A stretch of DNA of 64,000 nt from assembly GCA_019454045.1 (NCBI GenBank), contig SKCR01021404.1, positions 1 to 64,000 on the forward strand, written 5' to 3'. Origin of the DNA: Zanthoxylum bungeanum (lineage: Eukaryota > Streptophyta > Magnoliopsida > Sapindales > Rutaceae). Under the pieces are notes generated by a model. That model searched no databases, was not told the DNA's origin, and was given only the letters and a program-made list of their open reading frames with translations. Below are positions 59,318 through 64,000 of this stretch, piece by piece. Made by a program: the position numbers and the translations under genes. Every line of letters starts with the position of its first letter. The first letter of the stretch is position 1.

Positions 59318-60142
59318 GAAAATTATATTATGTGCCGGATGTATATGTCATCTCTCTCACAGCAGGCTCGTGATACACACACATATCACCGTTTTACCGA
59401 ATTCTCACCGCTAATAATTAAATATAATAGGTCATATCAAGAATATTTATTACAGAAAACATGCAAATTACAGTATTTGAATTTTAGTGAAACTCCAGTT
59501 ATCCAATACAATTTCAACTCAACTATCAATCGCATTGTGATTAATTGAAAATTATTTTATCAATCTTCCAGCATGCATCAAACAATTAACTCTCCTTCAA
59601 TTTGCATGCGTATATAATATTTCCTTTGCCCGAGCACTTATGATTTTACAACAAGTGGATGCATCATCAACAATTATCATTACTATAACAGTGGCCCAAA
59701 CTATTATTTATAAACAAATTCTTGAAGTGTTAAAATTCATTTTGGCTTTAAAAGCTATTATTACAAGTATATAAACCCCTACAAAGATTTGCCAGACATA
59801 ATAACAATTAATATATTGCCATGCATACTGCAGGCTCAAATATTTTATATTTGACTAAAATTAAGAAGTATGATATTTATTATCCACCAACTAATATCCG
59901 GTATGCTATTTAAACGGACACACAAATTCTTGCAGAGAACGAAAGTTAGTATTGGATCCCCTCATGTAAAATCTAGGTAGTTAGATTTTGATCCAATAAT
60001 TCAGATTTTAAGATTAAAATAAAAATTGGAGATTGAAATTTTTTTCTCTCTCCATATGATCCAACGGTCGAGGTTTGATTGAAGCGAGCTCTGATACAAA
60101 ATCTATTGGAGCCCTCTCAGGTCCAAGCCATAGTGGAGCATA
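59318..60142. other. Non-coding stretch, probably Copia F leader
   Basis: No gene recognised. A second primer-site-like GCTCTGATAC occurs near 60089, which hints at local rearrangement. Confidence 0.35.
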
Positions 60143-60153
60143 CTCTGATACCA
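60143..60153 (-). other. Primer-binding site of Copia F
   Basis: TGGTATCAGAG on the - strand, two bases from a TG that opens an LTR-like sequence. Confidence 0.6.
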
Positions 60154-60155
60154 AA

Positions 60156-60720
60156 TGAAAATAATTAATGACAGATATAACATGATTATTAAAATCATAG
60201 CGGAAGCCAAGAACTTACCTCCAATCATAGCAATCAGATTCTTCAAGCTCAAATAACACAATCCAAGATGTTTCTGGCTAGATCAAAAGCCAGAAGGAGT
60301 AATTTGTATTTTAGTGATATCACCGTATTTTTCTAGTCTATCCAACAATATAAGATTCATATGACTTGATGGAATGCACATACTATGTTATTAGACCAAG
60401 ACCCTAATATATTTTCTGAAGACCGTATTAGAACCACGTGTCTTCTCCCATCAAGAAGACAATATATAATAGGGGAAAAGATTGGCCATTATCCCTAAAC
60501 TTAAGATAACCAACCAAGAGAGAGCATGGGAGTTACAAATTACGTGGGAGTGGAATGAGGTTATTTTAATTTTAAACTTTAACAAATAAGAGATAAAGTT
60601 GCGATGATCGATGAACTTCATTATTTAAATAAATTATTTAAAATTTAGTGGACCACTATAAGACACATAAACAATATATATGTGTAACAATAAATATTTA
60701 TTGGAGAATAAGTACAAACA
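60156..60720 (-). repeat. Probable 5' LTR of Copia F
   Basis: It starts TGAAAATAATTAATG next to the primer-binding site. On the - strand a TATTATATATTG box lies near 60462-60470. The outer end could not be fixed and no second copy is in the window, so 60720 is a guess. Confidence 0.45.
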
Positions 60721-60734
60721 TAGAACCAATGACT

Positions 60735-61215
60735 TAAAACCACTGATCCTCTGGCCGGTTCGGGTGACCCCAAAAATCCGCCAGTAATTGACCTGGTCCA
60801 AGACTCAATGACTCGGCCGGTTGAACAGTGATCCGGTCGAACCGATCACGAGTTGGACGAATTTTTGACTTTTTTTTAAAAAAATATTCAAATTAAAATA
60901 AAATTGTGGAAGTTCTCTTAGTAAGGATGTTATTACTGATCATTTTACTTGAAATTTCTAGAATATTCTATGTATGGATCATAATATCATATATGTTTTA
61001 ACACTTCAGCTCCGATAAGATTGGGAGAGCAAGAGTCAAATCAAACCTATATAAACCCCGTGGTTGGCAATTACATAAAAGAATTAGAGAGAGACAATGT
61101 TTTTAGGACCGAACCGGTGATCGAATCAGTGATTTAAAAGGTTTAATGGGTCACTAGTTCGATATGGATTACTAGTTCAACTGGTTGAACCGTTCCGAAA
61201 AAGTAACTGACGTCA
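60735..61215. mobile_element. MITE-like element with CCGGTT-rich inverted arms
   Basis: The left arm (about 60743-60870: CCACTGATCC, GGCCGGTTCGG, CCGGTCGAACCG) and right arm (about 61090-61200: CCGAACCGGTGATC, AATCAGTGATTT, GGTTGAACCG) are inverted and similar. The middle is unrelated AT-rich DNA. Ends and target duplication could not be set. Confidence 0.4.
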
Positions 61216-61775
61216 TAAATAATTTTATTTAATAAAAATATTCATTTTTGATTTTTTTTTATTTTTTAAAAAAACAAAACAAAACAAAAATGAACCAATC
61301 TGGTCCGGTTTATCGATTTTTTTGAAGACCAATTTTTAATGAAAATTGATCTTCCCCCCTGCCAACTGACACATTCCCCCCCCTTGTCTCCTCTGGAATT
61401 TACAAAAAAACCCTTATCAATATTTACAATTCCTTTTTTTTTTTTTTGAAAATTTACCCATTATAAAATTTAAATATTTTATTAATAATTAATAAAATGT
61501 TAATTATTTTTTTATTTTTTTTATTTTTTTTATTTTTGTTAATAAATATTACATATTTTTTATCTATTCATTTAATTTTTTTAATTCATTTTAATTTAAT
61601 TATACTACTATGTATAAAAAAAATATTTTAAACAATATAATTTTTTTATTATTTTCGAAATTTAAAAAAAAAAAAAAAAAAAAACCAAAAATTGGTGTCC
61701 CCCCCTTCCCTTTTTTTTTAATTATTATATATTATTTTTTTTAAATTTCGAAAAAAAAAGTTTAATAATTTTTAA

Positions 61776-61811
<36 letters not shown>

Positions 61812-61814
61812 TTT
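61216..61814. other. AT-rich low-complexity DNA
   Basis: Long A and T runs (for example 61664-61683), a (TA)n run at 61781-61808 and short C-runs near 61370 and 61700. No gene seen. Confidence 0.7.
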
Positions 61815-62430
61815 AAAGTTGTGTTGATTTTGATTCTGATTTCGATTTCGATTTTATATTTTCTTTATTAAAATTTTTTTATCTTATTTAATTTCGTAAA
61901 TCAGTATCCATATCTACTTTTACTTTTTTTTTTTTAAAATATTTTATTAAAAGTTGTGTTGATTTTTATTCTGATTCTGATTTTAAATTTTATTTATTAA
62001 AAGTTTTTTGTCTTATTTAATTTCGTAAATCAGTATCCATATCTACTTTTTTTTTTAAATATTTTATTAAAAGTTGTATTGATTCTGATTCTGATTTTAT
62101 ATTTTATTTATTAAAAGTTGTTTGTCTTATTTAATTTCGTAAATCAGTATCCATATCTTCTTTTACTTTTTAAAAAAAATCTATTTTATTAAAAGATGTG
62201 TGATTCTTATTCTGATTCTGATTTTATATTTTATTTATTAAAAGTTGTTTGTCTTATTTAATTTCGTAAATCAGTATCCATATCTTCTTTTACTTTTTAA
62301 AAAATCTATTTTATTAAAAGATATGTTGATTCTTATTCTGATTCTGATTTTATATTTTCTTTATTAAAAGTTATTGTCTTATTAATTTCGTAAATCAGTA
62401 TCCATATCTACTTTTATTTTTTAAAGTTAT
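61815..62430 (+). repeat. Five tandem repeats of 120-135 bp upstream of the MULE gene
   Basis: Unit starts (AAAGTTGTGTTGATT-like) lie at 61815, 61950, 62070, 62192 and 62317. Each unit contains AATTTCGTAAATCAGTATCC. The last unit ends about 25 bp before the TATA box. Confidence 0.85.
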
Positions 62431-62456
62431 TTGTTTTATTTGTGTTTATTTCTTAT

Positions 62457-62464
62457 TATATAAA
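62457..62464 (+). promoter_or_regulatory. TATA box of the MULE/FAR1-type gene
   Basis: TATATAAA, followed by a pyrimidine-rich leader (CTCTCTCATCTCATTCTC-like), about 170 bp before the ATG. Confidence 0.55.
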
Positions 62465-62583
62465 GAGGTAGTTTGTAAGTTTGAAGGTAATATCATTTGA
62501 GCCTCTCTCATCTCATTCTCTTTTTCTCCTTCAACATATCATTCTCTCTTCTTATAATATAGCTATCATCTTCGGGAAACATT

Positions 62584-62622
62584 ATGGATAACTGTAACTT
62601 GGGTTCATTTTCAGATAGTTGA
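62584..62622 (+). other. Short upstream ORF
   Basis: ATG plus 11 codons (MDNCNLGSFSDS) and TGA, ending 10 bp before the main ATG. It may lower translation, or the annotated exon structure may be more complex (TTTTCAG at 62606-62612 could be a splice acceptor). Confidence 0.4.
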
Positions 62623-62632
62623 TCAGGCGAGA

Positions 62633-64000
62633 ATGAAGTTCGAAGTGGGGGAAAGCATCTACAGCAATAGTCGTGATTATACAACTGAATTTACTACAGA
62701 CCAGGTTATTTTTATGTTTGTATTATGTACATTCGTTATTTATTTTTAAAGTGTAGTAAATTAAATATATTTGTTATTTATATATCTTCATTATTTTGTA
62801 TATAGATCTTTGAAAGTAGAGAAGATATGATAAATTGGGCGAAAAGAGTTGGTCTAGATAATAATATTGCGATAGTAATTAAAAATTCTGCTAATTTGAA
62901 AGGCGGCAAGCTGCCAAAGTGTCATCTTATGTGTGAAAGAGGAGGAAAGTACAAACCACCGCGGTATCTTGTTGAAGGTCAATCCATAGTAAAAAATAGT
63001 GGGACAAAAAAATGTGAATGCCCATTTGAGCTGCGAGGTATACCAAAACCTCCAGACGGTATTATGTGGGGATTAAAGGTTACATGTGGTTTCCATAACC
63101 ATCAAGTTGCAGAATATCTTGATGGCCATGAATATCCGTCTAGGCTAAAACCGTTAGAGAAACAATTTGTGCTTGATATGGCCAACAGCACCGCACCTCG
63201 TGAAATTCTTAGTGTTTTAAAGGAAAGAGACCCGTCAAATAGTACGGACATCAGAAGCATTTACAATGCTATTTCCAGAAATAAAGAAGCAAAACGGGGT
63301 GGTCTAACTGCTATTCAATATGTTTTGGATCAATTGATTAAGAAAAATTATCTTCATGATTACCTTACAAATCCAGACACCAATGAAATTACAGATATTC
63401 TTTGGGTTCATCCAAAAAGCTTAGAGCTGTCTGTTAACTTTCCTTCTGTGTTAATCATTGATGCAACATACAAGACCAACGAGTATCGGATACCACTATT
63501 GGAGGTTGTTGGTATCACATCCACAATGCGAACTTACTCGCTTATGTTCGCATATCTTAGTAATGAGACGGCTGGGCAACTAACATGGGCATTATCAATC
63601 TTGAAGAAATGGATGGTTGAAAAAGGAGCATCATTGCCATCAGTTTTTGTTTCAGATCGGGATTTGGGGCTTATTAAAGCCATTGAAACATGTTTTCCCA
63701 TGGCTCGTCACATTCTTTGTATTTGGCACATAAATCAGTGGGTAATGAAGAAATGTAGTCCTCTGTTTGGTATACAATGGAAACACTTTTATTCATCATG
63801 GCACTCCCTTATTAATTCATCAACACAATGGTCTTACCAACAGAAATGGGAGGTGATGCGCGAAGAGTTTAGACAATTCAATGGTGCTATAAATTACCTT
63901 TGGGAGACATGGTTACACCCTTACAGAGACCGATTTGTTTCAGCATGGATTGATACATGTATGCACCTGGGAAGCAATTCAAGTCAGAGGTACAATATTT
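62633..64000 (+). CDS. MULE transposase / FAR1-related protein, runs off the window
   Basis: Exon 1 (62633-62704, 24 codons) is joined across a 101-bp GT-AG intron (62705-62805) to an exon open to the window end; about 420 residues are visible without a stop. The N-terminal half has a WRKY-GCM1/FAR1-like zinc module: CHLMC, CECPF and the HNH of GFHNH (about 60-130). The MULE transposase domain follows: first catalytic Asp in IIDATYKT (about residue 243), second in VSDRDLGL (about 307), then the C...W..H block of ILCIWHI. The third acidic residue should lie beyond 64000 or near the window end. It could be an active Mutator-like element or a domesticated FAR1-type regulator; terminal inverted repeats were not found. 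A TATA box and tandem repeats precede it. Confidence 0.85.

Noticed and set aside
60089..60098. Second initiator-Met primer site near the Copia F LTR
   Set aside because: GCTCTGATAC is incomplete and not followed by an LTR-like TG; the site at 60143 fits better.

Overview
The window reads as nuclear DNA of a flowering plant, most likely a eudicot. It is AT-rich and built almost entirely of LTR retrotransposons inserted into one another. Initiator-Met and TAT/Athila-like primer-binding sites, TG...CA LTR ends, 5-bp target duplications, a chromodomain integrase, a tRNA-type SINE and a spliced MULE transposase gene support this. No rRNA, tRNA or CRISPR locus was seen, and no ordinary host gene except possibly the MULE/FAR1-type gene at the right edge. 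The picture fits pericentromeric or other heterochromatic DNA. All comparisons were made by eye, so boundaries without TG/CA ends and target duplications are approximate.

Left part (1-16095). A decayed Copia element (family A, copy A1, + strand) starts just after its primer-binding site, outside the window, and runs to its 3' LTR (5710 to about 7535). It sits in the end of a Ty3/Gypsy pol (7531-7938) that is followed by that element's own 3' region with TATA and poly(A) signals. A second decayed Copia element (family C, - strand; gag/protease 9050-10192) follows. Its leader is split by a perfect solo LTR (B1, 10903-13302), and its 5' LTR starts at 14357.

Middle (16096-56712). One chromovirus (Ty3/Gypsy with chromodomain, - strand) is inserted in the family C LTR with a perfect TTTCT duplication. 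Later insertions swell it to about 40 kb: element E (19822-28802), element D (28803 to about 38838) inside E's 5' LTR, solo LTR E' (38971-40775), a full Copia A2 (41807-53980) that itself holds solo LTR B2 (45820-48440), and solo LTR A3 (24896-26427) inside an ORF of E.

The most unusual content is in E and D. Both are non-autonomous-looking LTR elements on the - strand. No protease, reverse transcriptase or integrase was recognised in either, yet each carries a LOG-like gene (cytokinin riboside 5'-monophosphate phosphoribohydrolase family) with its own TATA box. The copy in E (23318-23971) is an intact 217-residue ORF ending in an EAR-like LDLNL motif. The copy in D (33520-34174) has a one-base frameshift. 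The two share about 63 % of residues, and their catalytic block differs only at synonymous positions. E's LTR carries a dense G-box/ABRE array just upstream of its TATA box, and that TATA region shares a 15-base string with the promoter of E's LOG gene. Together these suggest an LTR-element lineage that keeps a cytokinin-activation gene as cargo.

Right part (56713-64000). The rest of the family C LTR, with a 65-bp MULE-transposase fragment inside it, abuts a third Copia remnant (gag 57352-58590; LTR from 60156). A SINE (59120-59302), an inverted-repeat element (about 60735-61215), AT-rich DNA and five 120-135-bp tandem repeats lead to a MULE/FAR1-type transposase gene (62633 to beyond 64000) that is open wherever it is visible.
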